Origin: JBELHR01 sp049606855
GTDB lineage: Bacteria > Bacteroidota > Bacteroidia > Flavobacteriales > Flavobacteriaceae
Length of the DNA: 64,000 nucleotides
Direction: 5' to 3'
NCBI GenBank assembly: GCA_049606855.1
Contig: JBMYVY010000008.1
Coordinates: forward strand, 34,600 to 98,599
The notes beneath the pieces are model-generated. The model was not told the origin of the DNA and made no database searches. It was given only the letters and a program-made list of their open reading frames with translations. Of the stretch, positions 8,804 to 17,423 are shown piece by piece. The translations under genes were made by a program, and so were the position numbers. Numbering within the stretch: the first letter of the stretch is position 1; each line of letters starts with the position of its first letter.

Positions 8804-8935
8804 ATGGAAATAGGAAGATTTAAGAGAAATAAAGGAAAAAATAAAATAAAGGGATTGATACTCGTGTTTCTGTTGTTTCTCGTGATTTATTTATTTTTCA
8901 AAATGGATGACTTGGTGACTGCGTTTTTCTCCTAA
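8804..8935 (+). CDS. Predicted 43-residue single-helix membrane protein downstream of mnmD
   Basis: The ATG at 8804 lies one base after the mnmD stop and opens a 43-codon frame ending at TAA 8933-8935. The product has a strongly basic N-terminus (RFKRNKGKNKIKG, about residues 5-17), one hydrophobic helix (about 18-33) and a short acidic-then-hydrophobic tail, so it is probably inner-membrane with the N-terminus inside. Its end overlaps the convergent glycosyltransferase gene by four bases. Function unknown. Tight spacing and a sensible topology are the only support. Confidence 0.5.
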   Translation: MEIGRFKRNKGKNKIKGLILVFLLFLVIYLFFKMDDLVTAFFS

Positions 8936-9975
8936 TCCCATTTTTTCTTCATTTTTAGACTCATAAATCCTAGCACACTAGCAAACCAAGGATAAATCAC
9001 TGCGTTTAGCAGGTATTTCCGAAGACAAATTGCCTCTTTAATTTTATGATAGTAACGATTGAAATAAATATAGTCGAGGACTATTTTACTCAACCACAAC
9101 CACGCGGCAAGTTCCAAGTCTAAGATAAACAGGCTAATTATTAAAATCAAATTACTCAACCAAACAATCAAGGCCACTGCGGAGGTTGTTCCGCTTCTGA
9201 CTGATGCTGTTTTCGAAGTCCATCTGTATTGTTGGCTAATGAATGATTGGAATGATTTTTTTTCAGTGGTTCGAATCACATGATTATGATTGGACCAATA
9301 GACCATTTTTTTGTTTGCTTTAGAAAAAGCTTTGGCTAAGAAAACATCATCACCACTCTGTATTTCAATATTATCAGCATAGGGATTGAGCGCTTCAAAA
9401 ATTGATTTCTTGTAAAATAAATTGGCAGCACTTACATTCTTAAGTTGGCCGTAGTAAGAGGAAGCATCACCATAGGCTGATAAACTCAGGAAATTCATTC
9501 CTTGAAATGAAGAAGAATTAAAACTTAAGACAGGGCCTGCAATCAGGTCGCCCATGGGACTTTGTTGTTCGAAGTCCCTAAAGAAGTCAGCGGGTATTTG
9601 ACAATCTGCATCTGTAGTAAAAATCCAGTGATACTCAGCTTGGGAGATAGCGCATTCTATGGCTTGTTTCTTACCTTGGGTTTTTGAATTCGAAAGTATT
9701 TTAAAGTTGATTCCACTGAGATGGTTTTCTATTAATTTCACAGTGTCATCTTGGCTATAGTCATCAATAAATAGGAATTCGATAGGATTTGAGGTGGGCT
9801 TAAGGTTTTGAATACTTTTCAGGAGACCTTGAATTCGGTCAGCTTCATTTCTAAAGGGAATTAAAACTGAAATCCCACCAGATTTAGGATCTGGGGAATG
9901 GGTGTTTTTTTCAATTCCCCAAATCAGGAAAATGATCAGTATGGTATAGGGGACAAGCAGGTAGAATACAATCAT
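8932..9975 (-). CDS. Membrane-anchored family 2 glycosyltransferase
   Basis: A 347-residue GT-A fold glycosyltransferase, facing the cytosol from the inner membrane. An N-terminal helix (about residues 1-20) is followed by SVLIPFRNEADRI, the nucleotide-sugar motif LFIDDYSQDDT, the metal-binding TTDADC, and QYRWTSK, a QxxRW acceptor motif of processive-type GT2 enzymes. C-terminal hydrophobic helices follow. The frame is open to 10047, but the ATG at 9975 forms an exact ATGA overlap with the upstream membrane gene and gives a better N-terminus. The pair probably builds or exports a glycolipid or glycan; the sugar is unknown. Confidence 0.85.
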   Translation of the reverse strand: MIVFYLLVPYTILIIFLIWGIEKNTHSPDPKSGGISVLIPFRNEADRIQGLLKSIQNLKPTSNPIEFLFIDDYSQDDTVKLIENHLSGINFKILSNSKTQGKKQAIECAISQAEYHWIFTTDADCQIPADFFRDFEQQSPMGDLIAGPVLSFNSSSFQGMNFLSLSAYGDASSYYGQLKNVSAANLFYKKSIFEALNPYADNIEIQSGDDVFLAKAFSKANKKMVYWSNHNHVIRTTEKKSFQSFISQQYRWTSKTASVRSGTTSAVALIVWLSNLILIISLFILDLELAAWLWLSKIVLDYIYFNRYYHKIKEAICLRKYLLNAVIYPWFASVLGFMSLKMKKKWD

Positions 9976-10793
9976 TTGCGATAGAATAATAGAGCGCCCA
10001 ATACCGCTGGAAGGGCCCAGTTTAGTACCCACATCAGACCAACGCAAATGCTGATAACTTCTTTGGGAACTCCGATAAAACTAAATATATAAACGAATGC
10101 GGCGGTCTTCGCTATCCAGTCAAAAATACTAAGAACAGGAAGGATTGTCAAAATAAAATAGGAAAGTGCAATCCCTAAGTAAATTTCAAATAGACTGGTC
10201 TCCGGTTGGAAAACATGAATTAATAGAGCCATTGCGCTGGAAAATATTAAATACCTCCCAATACTAAGGCCTAAACTCAGCTTCCAGAATTGGGGTAGCT
10301 TCCACAATTTGTGGAGAAGAAATATGCTTACAGGCAGCGCAATCAAAAACCATAAGGGATCTACAGGGAAAAGAGTTCGATAAAAAAATAAAGCGGCTAA
10401 ACTTCCAAACAATACGGTGGCATAGGCTTGGAATAAATTGTTGTAAAAAATGTTTTTGGCCAAGATCGTTCTTTGAGACTTTGCGTAAAAGCTAAGTTTC
10501 ACTGGGTATTCCCCTAATTTTAGTGGACTAACGATAGCAATAGAGTGTGCTTGCAGGGTTTCTGATAAGGAACGCCTTCGGTTTATTGGAACAATGTTTA
10601 AATTAGACTGCCTCCACTTTTCACTTTCGAGCAACCAATTAAGAGCAGTTAAAAGGAGAATCGCTGGAACTATAAACCAAAACCCATCAGGAAACTCAAA
10701 GGGATAAAATGACCAATCACCACGGGTCCATAAAAAATAGATCAAACCTAGGGTCAAGATTATTTGTAGGGAAAGTTTCAGGGTTCTATTCAA
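9972..10793 (-). CDS. LPG synthase TM-region-like integral membrane protein
   Basis: A 273-residue polytopic membrane protein, about seven to eight helices by eye. The segment SPLKLGEYPVKLSFY (about residues 95-110) resembles the conserved P-x-x-x-GE motif of the lysylphosphatidylglycerol synthase TM region / UPF0104 family, whose members act in lipid translocation or glycolipid assembly. Its stop overlaps the glycosyltransferase start (ATGA), so the two are translationally coupled. It is divergent from ruvC across 33 bases. Family assignment is moderate; function is inferred from the partner. Confidence 0.65.
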   Translation of the reverse strand: MNRTLKLSLQIILTLGLIYFLWTRGDWSFYPFEFPDGFWFIVPAILLLTALNWLLESEKWRQSNLNIVPINRRRSLSETLQAHSIAIVSPLKLGEYPVKLSFYAKSQRTILAKNIFYNNLFQAYATVLFGSLAALFFYRTLFPVDPLWFLIALPVSIFLLHKLWKLPQFWKLSLGLSIGRYLIFSSAMALLIHVFQPETSLFEIYLGIALSYFILTILPVLSIFDWIAKTAAFVYIFSFIGVPKEVISICVGLMWVLNWALPAVLGALLFYRK

Positions 10794-10826
10794 GCCTTAT
10801 ATTATTTATTATCTTCGCTAATATAA

Positions 10827-11390
10827 GTGAATAATTTGGCTAAAGAACGCATAATTTTAGGGATAGATCCGGGAACGACCATCATGGGATTCGGAGTGAT
10901 TCGAATACGAGGAAAAAGTATGGAATTCATCCAAATGAATGAGTTAATATTGACCAAATACAAAGATCCCTATATCAAGTTGAAATTGATTTTTGAACGT
11001 ACAATCGAACTCATTGATACCTTTCACCCTGATGAGATTGCGCTTGAAGCTCCTTTTTTTGGTAAAAATGTTCAATCTATGCTGAAATTAGGTCGGGCCC
11101 AAGGAGTTGCTATGGCTGCTGGCTTATCAAGAGAAATTCCAGTAACGGAATACTTGCCAAAAAAAATTAAAATGGCCGTTACAGGAAACGGAAATGCCTC
11201 CAAGGAACAAGTCGCTAAAATGCTTCAGAGTTTATTGGGTTTGAAAAGTTTACCAAAGAATCTTGATGCGACTGATGGTCTGGCTGCTGCAGTATGTCAT
11301 TTTTATAATTCGGGACGAATCGTAGGTGGAAAGAGTTATTCAGGTTGGTCGAGTTTTGTCTCGCAAAACCCCAAAAAAATAGTCAAATAA
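10827..11390 (+). CDS. ruvC: Holliday junction endonuclease RuvC
   Basis: RuvC resolves Holliday junctions after RuvAB branch migration. The 187-residue protein has the RNase H-like core with catalytic acids visible in LGIDPG (Asp14), ALEAPFFG and the late LDATDGLAAAVCH. The frame shown uses GTG at 10827; a TTG at 10836 giving MAKERIILG is equally plausible and closer to homologous starts. No ATG is available nearby. A weak -7-like TATCTTCG sits at 10810-10817. hemW starts on the base after its stop. ruvA and ruvB are not in the window. Confidence 0.95.
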   Translation: MNNLAKERIILGIDPGTTIMGFGVIRIRGKSMEFIQMNELILTKYKDPYIKLKLIFERTIELIDTFHPDEIALEAPFFGKNVQSMLKLGRAQGVAMAAGLSREIPVTEYLPKKIKMAVTGNGNASKEQVAKMLQSLLGLKSLPKNLDATDGLAAAVCHFYNSGRIVGGKSYSGWSSFVSQNPKKIVK

Positions 11391-12506
11391 ATGGCTGGTA
11401 TTTATCTTCACATACCTTTTTGCAAGCAAGCATGTCATTATTGTGATTTTCATTTTTCCACTAAATTGTCTAATAAAAAAGAGGTGGTTGAGGCTTTGTG
11501 TAAGGAGCTTAAAATGAAAAGCAATCAAGAAGAAATCCACTCAATATATTTCGGCGGAGGAACTCCGAGTATATTGACAGAGCATGAACTATCAATAATA
11601 CTTAAGTCCGTAAAAAAACATTATCATGTTAGCGATAAGGTCGAGGTAACTCTTGAGGCCAACCCAGATGACATTGATCAATCTAAGTTGGAATTTTGGA
11701 AATCACAGGGAATTAATCGTCTTTCTATAGGAATTCAATCCTTTAAGCAAGAAGATTTGGACTTCATGAATAGAGCCCATAATTCAAAGGAGGCTTTTGA
11801 TTCATTACAACTGGCACGGAACTATTTTGATAATATTACAGCAGATTTGATTTATGGAACCCCTGGACTCACTATGGAGCAATGGGATAATAATATTGAA
11901 CAATTATTGAAATTGGGTATTCCCCATATCTCTGCATATGCTTTGACTGTGGAGCCTAAAACGGCTTTGGATTATTTTATTAAATCGGGAAAGGTGAGGC
12001 CGCTCGATGAAAAACAGGCTGAAAGTCAATTTAATCATTTGGTTCGAAGACTAAACCAAGAGGGTTTTAGCCACTATGAAATTTCAAATTTCGCAAAAGA
12101 ACCTTATCGATCTCAGCACAACAGTTCGTATTGGTTAGGAGCTCATTATGTCGGAATCGGTCCAGGAGCGCATTCATTCGATGGTGAAATTCGGTCGTGG
12201 AATATCAGTAATAATTCAAAGTATATTGAAGCTTTGAAAGAGGGGCGTTTAAGTCAAGAACAAGAAATTCTAAGTCCTAAGGATCGCTATAATGAATATA
12301 TGATGACTGGATTGAGAACGGATTATGGGGTATCTAAAAAATACCTTCAAGAAAATTTTGGTACTCAAGGACTGAATCAATTCCTTAAAGACAGCGAGAA
12401 ATATCGAGTGCACGGGGAAATTATTGAAACCCAAGAGGTGTTCCTTTTGTCGCATCAGGCACGTTTTAAAGCAGACGGTATAGCTTCTGATTTGTTTTGG
12501 CTGTAG
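11391..12506 (+). CDS. hemW: Radical SAM heme chaperone HemW
   Basis: A 371-residue radical SAM protein. The cluster motif CKQACHYC (Cys11, 15, 18) stands at the extreme N-terminus, followed by the SAM-binding SIYFGGGTPSIL and ANPDDI region and the HemW-type ISAYALTVEPKT and HNSSYW motifs. HemW resembles coproporphyrinogen III dehydrogenase HemN but acts as a heme-insertion chaperone. The leading MAGIYLHIPFC without the extra N-terminal residues of HemN supports HemW. It begins directly after ruvC and is probably cotranscribed. Confidence 0.92.
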   Translation: MAGIYLHIPFCKQACHYCDFHFSTKLSNKKEVVEALCKELKMKSNQEEIHSIYFGGGTPSILTEHELSIILKSVKKHYHVSDKVEVTLEANPDDIDQSKLEFWKSQGINRLSIGIQSFKQEDLDFMNRAHNSKEAFDSLQLARNYFDNITADLIYGTPGLTMEQWDNNIEQLLKLGIPHISAYALTVEPKTALDYFIKSGKVRPLDEKQAESQFNHLVRRLNQEGFSHYEISNFAKEPYRSQHNSSYWLGAHYVGIGPGAHSFDGEIRSWNISNNSKYIEALKEGRLSQEQEILSPKDRYNEYMMTGLRTDYGVSKKYLQENFGTQGLNQFLKDSEKYRVHGEIIETQEVFLLSHQARFKADGIASDLFWL

Positions 12507-12526
12507 TTTTATAGTAGATTTAGCGT

Positions 12527-13288
12527 ATGAAAGCACGTGTGAATTTTGGAGGAGAGGATTATCAGTTGGATTTAGACCATCCTTTAGACCTGAGCATTTC
12601 TCTGAAATCCAAGACCTCGTCGGCATCAGCTTGGTATGTGGACCCTCCCGTATTTAAGGCGGAACAAGCATCAGTTGCTGAAGGCGGAAGCACAAATTTC
12701 AATCAGATTTGCTTTAATCCTCACGCTCATATGACCCATACGGAGTGTCTTGGACATATTACTAAGGAGTTTTATTCCGTAAATCAGCAAGTACAAAATT
12801 TCAACTTCCCCTGTTTTTTAATTACTGTTGAACCCACAGAAGTAAGTGGGGATTTGATTATTGGTTTAAGCCAGATCAAAGCCCGTTTAGAAAAAAGATC
12901 TTTACTAAAATACATCAAGGCTTTGGTGGTTAGAACCCTGCCAAATCCAGAAACCAAGTTGACTAAAAAATACGACCATACCAATCCTCCATATTTCTCT
13001 GCTGAGGCTATGCAATATATCGTAGATCAAGGCATTGAGCATTTATTAATTGATTTACCCTCTGTAGATAAGGAAAAAGATGGGGGTGCACTAACTGCTC
13101 ACAAAACCTTTTGGGGATTGACCGGTCAAGGCCCTATTCGCGTTTCAGCAAGTATTACTGAATTTATATTTGTTGAGGATGATATAAAGGATGGTTTTTA
13201 TTTACTCAACTTGCAAATTGCACCAATAGAAAACGATGCGAGTCCATCTCGCCCAATACTATACCAACTAGATAAAACTGAATCATGA
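12527..13288 (+). CDS. Cyclase-family (kynurenine formamidase-like fold) hydrolase
   Basis: A 253-residue protein of the cyclase superfamily, which contains metal-dependent amidases such as bacterial kynurenine formamidase. The metal-binding cluster appears as NPHAHMTHTECLGHI (about residues 65-79), matching the family's H-x-x-x-H-x-E/D arrangement. The substrate is not predictable from context. It follows hemW by 20 bases and overlaps the next gene by four bases (ATGA). That next gene encodes a secreted hydrolase, but the two need not act in one pathway. Confidence 0.75.
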   Translation: MKARVNFGGEDYQLDLDHPLDLSISLKSKTSSASAWYVDPPVFKAEQASVAEGGSTNFNQICFNPHAHMTHTECLGHITKEFYSVNQQVQNFNFPCFLITVEPTEVSGDLIIGLSQIKARLEKRSLLKYIKALVVRTLPNPETKLTKKYDHTNPPYFSAEAMQYIVDQGIEHLLIDLPSVDKEKDGGALTAHKTFWGLTGQGPIRVSASITEFIFVEDDIKDGFYLLNLQIAPIENDASPSRPILYQLDKTES

Positions 13289-15201
13289 AAAATTTTTTGA
13301 TCTACCTCGTGGGATTATTAGTAATCTCGTGCTCTACTCAAGAGCCAAAAGAGGAGGAAGTAAGTAATTACGTAGCTGAAAACTACACGAAAAAAGAAGT
13401 ATACATTACCATGCGTGATGGAACTCGACTGTTTACAAGCATTTACAGTCCTAAGGATACGACCCAAACCTATCCAATTATGCTTCAAAGAACTCCTTAT
13501 AGTGCGAGACCCTATGGAGAAGATAAATTTAGGTCTAGGATCGCACCGAATAAATTGATGATGGAGGAGGGCTATATTGTGGTTTATCAAGACGTGCGAG
13601 GAAGATGGAAGAGTGAAGGGGTTTATGACAATATGCGCGCCTATATTCCCAATAAAACTGAGGACAGTCATGTAGATGAATCTTCAGATACTTACGACAG
13701 TATTGAATGGCTGGTAAACAATGTGGAAAATAATAATGGAAGAGTGGGAACCTGGGGAATTTCTTATCCTGGGTACTATACCACCTATTCCGTGGTTGAT
13801 GCGCATCCAGCACTTAAAGCAGCTTCACCTCAGGCAGCAATTGGAGATTTCTTTTTTGATGATTTTCATCACAATGGAGCTTTTTTATTGAGCTATTTTA
13901 GAGCAATTCGCTTATTTGGAACTTATAAAGATCAACCGACGGATACGGCTTGGTACAAGCTACCGAGTATGAATACTCAAGACCAATACCAATTCTTTTT
14001 GGATGCCGGACCTTTGAAAAGTTTAAATAAGTATTTCCAAGATGAGAAGTTGGATCAAGGAGCAGCCATTGCTTCTAATCCGGATCGCATAGATGATTTT
14101 TTCTGGAAGGAAATTGTAGAACATCCAAATTACGATGAGGTTTGGCAATCAAAAGGCCTTATCCAGCATTTGAAAAACGTCAAACCTTCCGTTGCTACTA
14201 TGGTTGTTGCTGGTGAATTTGACGCCGAAGATTTATACGGTCCGCTAGAGGCTTATAAAAATATTGAGAAATACAATAAAGAAAATTATAATACCCTGGT
14301 TTTTGGACCGTGGTCTCATGGACAGTGGGCAAGTTCTAATCCAAGGAATGCGGTAGGAAATTATTATTTTGGAGATTCTATTTCCTTGAACTACCAAAAG
14401 GAAGTTGAGTCTAAGTTTTTTGCTCACTTTTTAAAAGGTAGTGGAGATCATAACTCAGGACTTCCTGAGGCTTTGGTTTATGATACTGGGAAAAAAGAGT
14501 GGTCTTCTTTTGATGTTTGGCCTCCTGTAAACTCTAAGGATCAAAGCATGTACCTTTCAGCCAACCAAAGTTTGACAGAGAAAAAAGGACGTCCAGCTAA
14601 AATGCAGTTTATTTCTGATGTGAATAAACCTGTACCGTATTCAGAAGATATTAAAACCGTTTTTACCCCTAGAAAATACATGACCGACGATCAACGTTTT
14701 GCCTCGAGAAGATCAGATGTTTTGGTTTTTGAAACCGAAGTATTGGAGGAGGATTTAACAGTTGTTGGGGATGTTCTAGCGCATTTAGATGTTGCAACAA
14801 CAGGAACAGCAGCCGATTGGATTGTCAAGGTAATCGATGTTCATCCAGCAGATGCAGAAGAGACTAATGATAAAATGCAAGATCATTTAAAGATGAGTAA
14901 CTATCATTTAATGGTTCGTTCAGAAGTGATGAGAGGTAGGTTTAGAAATTCTTTTTCTCAGCCCGAGCCTTTTGTTCCAAATAAAAAGACCCGCGTAGAG
15001 CTGCAATTACAAGATGTTTATCACACCTTTAAAAAAGGGCACAAAATGCAGATTCAAGTTCAATCTACTTGGTTTCCTTTAATTGATTTGAATCCGCAAA
15101 CCTATGTAGATAATATTTATAAGGCGGATAAATCAGATTTCAAAACTCAAACCCACACGGTGTACAATAGCTCATCTATTGAGTTTCAAACATTGGATTA
15201 G
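13285..15201 (+). CDS. CocE/NonD family hydrolase, lipoprotein
   Basis: A 638-residue lipoprotein of the X-Pro dipeptidyl-peptidase S15 / CocE esterase family, relatives of glutaryl-7-ACA acylase and alpha-amino-acid ester hydrolase. A signal peptide ends at the lipobox LLVISC (Cys16). The nucleophile elbow is GTWGISYPGYY (Ser160); the acid probably lies in GEFDAEDLYGP and the base in GPWSHGQW. A C-terminal jelly-roll domain follows from about residue 430. The start overlaps the cyclase stop (ATGA). It probably cleaves peptide or ester substrates in the cell envelope; the true substrate is unknown. Confidence 0.88.
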   Translation: MKNFLIYLVGLLVISCSTQEPKEEEVSNYVAENYTKKEVYITMRDGTRLFTSIYSPKDTTQTYPIMLQRTPYSARPYGEDKFRSRIAPNKLMMEEGYIVVYQDVRGRWKSEGVYDNMRAYIPNKTEDSHVDESSDTYDSIEWLVNNVENNNGRVGTWGISYPGYYTTYSVVDAHPALKAASPQAAIGDFFFDDFHHNGAFLLSYFRAIRLFGTYKDQPTDTAWYKLPSMNTQDQYQFFLDAGPLKSLNKYFQDEKLDQGAAIASNPDRIDDFFWKEIVEHPNYDEVWQSKGLIQHLKNVKPSVATMVVAGEFDAEDLYGPLEAYKNIEKYNKENYNTLVFGPWSHGQWASSNPRNAVGNYYFGDSISLNYQKEVESKFFAHFLKGSGDHNSGLPEALVYDTGKKEWSSFDVWPPVNSKDQSMYLSANQSLTEKKGRPAKMQFISDVNKPVPYSEDIKTVFTPRKYMTDDQRFASRRSDVLVFETEVLEEDLTVVGDVLAHLDVATTGTAADWIVKVIDVHPADAEETNDKMQDHLKMSNYHLMVRSEVMRGRFRNSFSQPEPFVPNKKTRVELQLQDVYHTFKKGHKMQIQVQSTWFPLIDLNPQTYVDNIYKADKSDFKTQTHTVYNSSSIEFQTLD

Positions 15202-15202
15202 C

Positions 15203-15553
15203 ATGAATCTGGAGGAGCTCGTTTTTTTTCTTAGTCAAAAAAGAGCGGTTAGCGAAAGCTTTCCATTTGATGAAGATACCTTGGTTTTTAAGGTAGGTGG
15301 TAAGATGTTTGCGCTTATTGCTTTGGAACGCTTTCCCCGGGCCATTAATTTAAAATGTGATCCTGAACGCTCCCTAGAGCTCCGGGAATCCTATTCTGGA
15401 ATTACTCCGGGGTATCACATGAGTAAAAAACATTGGAACACGGTTTACTTGGAAGAAGTTCCACAAGATTTATTAAAGGAATTAATAGATCATTCCTATG
15501 ATTTAGTTGTGGCTAAAATGACGAAAAAGGAACGCACTGAATTAGGTTTTTGA
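15203..15553 (+). CDS. MmcQ/YjbR family protein
   Basis: A 116-residue protein with the YjbR pattern: an N-terminal helix, PFDEDTLVFKVGGKMFAL, then LKCDPERSLELRE and the closing helix with SYDLVVAKM. The fold resembles DNA-binding CyaY-like domains, and members are commonly called DNA-binding proteins though function is little known. The ATG at 15203, one base after the previous stop, is preferred over the longer frame beginning inside the hydrolase gene. Its 3' end overlaps the convergent AraC gene by 12 bases. Confidence 0.85.
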   Translation: MNLEELVFFLSQKRAVSESFPFDEDTLVFKVGGKMFALIALERFPRAINLKCDPERSLELRESYSGITPGYHMSKKHWNTVYLEEVPQDLLKELIDHSYDLVVAKMTKKERTELGF

Positions 15554-16381
15554 TTTTCGATATTTAGATGGGCTCATTTTGTAGACGTTTTTGAAATTTC
15601 GATTAAAACTAGACTGATTAAAGTAGCCAAGGCCTAAGGCAATGGAGTTTATAGAACTATCTGGGCTGTTCAAGAGATCTTGAGCAGCCTTTTGCATTTT
15701 TAACCTTCGGAAAAAATCCTGAAAGGTTTGTCCGGTATGTTGTTTAAAGAATCGACAAAAACTCGTAGGACTCAAGTGAGCGACTGAAGCAATCTCTTCA
15801 AGCGAAATATCGCGTTCAATTTGATCCATCATAAATGAGATGATTTGGTTCAGTCTTTTCCCTTCCTTTTCATTCATTTTTGGTCGATTGCTTATAGGGA
15901 CGTTTTGTTTTGTTGCTTTGGTCAGTTGAAATAATAGTCCTAAACTCTCAATAAAACGCAGCGGGTCGGTTTTTTGAAAAAGTATTTTAAAGGACTGATA
16001 CAACTCTTTATGATTTGAAATTATAAATGGTGTGTGACTCTGCTTGACGAGTGTTTTAAGAAATTCAAATTCAGAGAGTTGATACAGAGGTTCCTCGATT
16101 TCTACAGCAGGGATAAAAATGCTATACATCAATTCTTCTTTTTTAAGCGGAGATTCTTCTTCTTGAAATAGATGAGGGATATTGGATCCAATTACTAGAA
16201 TCTCTCCATGACTTAAGCTCCCAATTTGATCGGCTATAATATAGTTACAATCTTTTAAGATCAGTGATATTTGAATCTCATCATGCCGGTGGTAATAAGG
16301 ATAAAAAGCAGAATGGTCAACCTGATAGATGATTTTATCTTTTTTGCTTTTTGGGATGTGAAAATCAATTATCTTTCTCAT
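15542..16381 (-). CDS. AraC-family regulator, probably of hydroxyproline catabolism
   Basis: A 279-residue regulator. The N-terminal half (about 1-150) looks like a cupin sensor, with YYHRHDEIQISLIL and HGEILVIGSNIPHLF. The C-terminal 90 residues form the double helix-turn-helix: ISLEEIASVAHLSPTSFCRF and INSIALGLGYFNQSSFNRNF, ending in MSPSKYRK. It is divergent from the four-gene hydroxyproline operon across a 117-base AT-rich gap containing two dyads, so it most likely activates that operon in response to a pathway metabolite. The family is certain; the target is inferred. Confidence 0.9.
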   Translation of the reverse strand: MRKIIDFHIPKSKKDKIIYQVDHSAFYPYYHRHDEIQISLILKDCNYIIADQIGSLSHGEILVIGSNIPHLFQEEESPLKKEELMYSIFIPAVEIEEPLYQLSEFEFLKTLVKQSHTPFIISNHKELYQSFKILFQKTDPLRFIESLGLLFQLTKATKQNVPISNRPKMNEKEGKRLNQIISFMMDQIERDISLEEIASVAHLSPTSFCRFFKQHTGQTFQDFFRRLKMQKAAQDLLNSPDSSINSIALGLGYFNQSSFNRNFKNVYKMSPSKYRKSKT

Positions 16382-16412
16382 TTATTATCTCATTTTGATA
16401 TAAAATTAAATA

Positions 16413-16483
16413 AAATATGATAATATTTCATTTGTTTTGGCTAATTAGAGATAAATTTTATCCTTTTTATGCTCCTATATTTG
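16413..16483 (+). promoter_or_regulatory. Promoter and dyad sites of the hydroxyproline operon
   Basis: TATATTTG at 16476-16483 is a perfect -7 box, 15 bases before the chosen start of the first gene. No TTG lies at the usual distance upstream. In place of the -33 element there is a 13-base perfect dyad, GATAAATTTTATC (16450-16462), and a second dyad AAATATGATAATATTT lies at 16413-16428. The absence of a -33 box with adjacent dyads fits an activator-dependent promoter. Binding by the divergent AraC protein is inference. Confidence 0.45.
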
Positions 16484-16498
16484 AATAAAAAAACTCAT

Positions 16499-17422
16499 AT
16501 GTCCAATATCTTTAAAGGGGTAATGCCCGCAGTGACTACAAAATTTGATTCAACAGGAGCGTTGGATTTAGATTTGTTTGCAAAAAATATAGATGCACAA
16601 CTGGGTGCAGGAGTTCATGGAATAATTTTAGGAGGAACTCTGGGAGAGGCCTCAACCTTAACCTCAGATGAAAAGCGCGAATTGGTGCGTTTTACGGTTT
16701 CTTATGTAAAAGGAAAAGTTCCTATTGTATTGAATATTGCAGAGAGTAGAACTTCAGATGCCATTCAAGTCGCTCAACAAGCAAAAGCAGACGGTGCTGC
16801 TGGGTTAATGCTTTTGCCTCCAATGCGATACAAGGCTGATGGAGCGGAAACCCTAGCTTATTTTGAAGCCATTTCCAATTCTACGGATCTTCCAATTATG
16901 ATCTATAATAATCCTGTGGATTATGGAATCGAAGTAACTCTTGACATGTTTGCCTATATGGCGGAGAATTGTCCAAATATAATCGCAGTAAAGGAATCTA
17001 CTAGAGATATCTCTAATATAACTCGTATGAAAAACCTTTTTGGAAATCGATTTACCATACTTTGCGGGGTAGATACCCTTGCCATGGAGTCTTTGGCGAT
17101 GGGGGCAGACGGCTGGGTCGCTGGTTTGGTATGTGCTTTTCCGGCAGAAACAGTTTGTATTTATGAATTGATTCAAAAAGAAGATTTTGAAGCATTTAAA
17201 CAAGCTAGAGAAATATACCGATGGTTTTTACCACTTTTAGAATTAGATATCAACCCTAAGTTGGTTCAAAACATTAAATTAGCTGAACACTATACAGGTA
17301 TTGGAAGTCCTAATGTTAGAGGACCAAGACAAGAGCTTACTGGAGCAGAATTGGAATTGGTTAAAAATATCATTGAAAGTTCATTAGCGACAAGACCACT
17401 ATTACCTGATTATAAAAACTAA
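16499..17422 (+). CDS. DapA-superfamily lyase, probable pyrroline-4-hydroxy-2-carboxylate deaminase
   Basis: A 307-residue TIM-barrel Schiff-base enzyme. Family marks are GGTLGEASTL (about 45-54), the catalytic Tyr136 in IMIYNNP and the Schiff-base Lys165 in AVKEST. In hydroxyproline pathways a DapA-family enzyme deaminates 1-pyrroline-4-hydroxy-2-carboxylate to 2-oxoglutarate semialdehyde; the gene order here supports that role over lysine synthesis. The frame extends back to 16469, but that start would lie upstream of the -7 box, so the ATG at 16499 is chosen. The aldehyde dehydrogenase gene follows after one base. Confidence 0.85.
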   Translation: MSNIFKGVMPAVTTKFDSTGALDLDLFAKNIDAQLGAGVHGIILGGTLGEASTLTSDEKRELVRFTVSYVKGKVPIVLNIAESRTSDAIQVAQQAKADGAAGLMLLPPMRYKADGAETLAYFEAISNSTDLPIMIYNNPVDYGIEVTLDMFAYMAENCPNIIAVKESTRDISNITRMKNLFGNRFTILCGVDTLAMESLAMGADGWVAGLVCAFPAETVCIYELIQKEDFEAFKQAREIYRWFLPLLELDINPKLVQNIKLAEHYTGIGSPNVRGPRQELTGAELELVKNIIESSLATRPLLPDYKN

Positions 17423-17423
17423 T

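Noticed and set aside
9976..10047. Longer glycosyltransferase start
   Set aside because: It would overlap the upstream gene by 76 bases with non-membrane sequence; the ATG at 9975 gives an exact ATGA junction.
13318..13813. Two minus-strand frames opposite the CocE-like gene
   Set aside because: Both are antisense to the catalytic N-terminal part of the hydrolase and lack coherent protein features.
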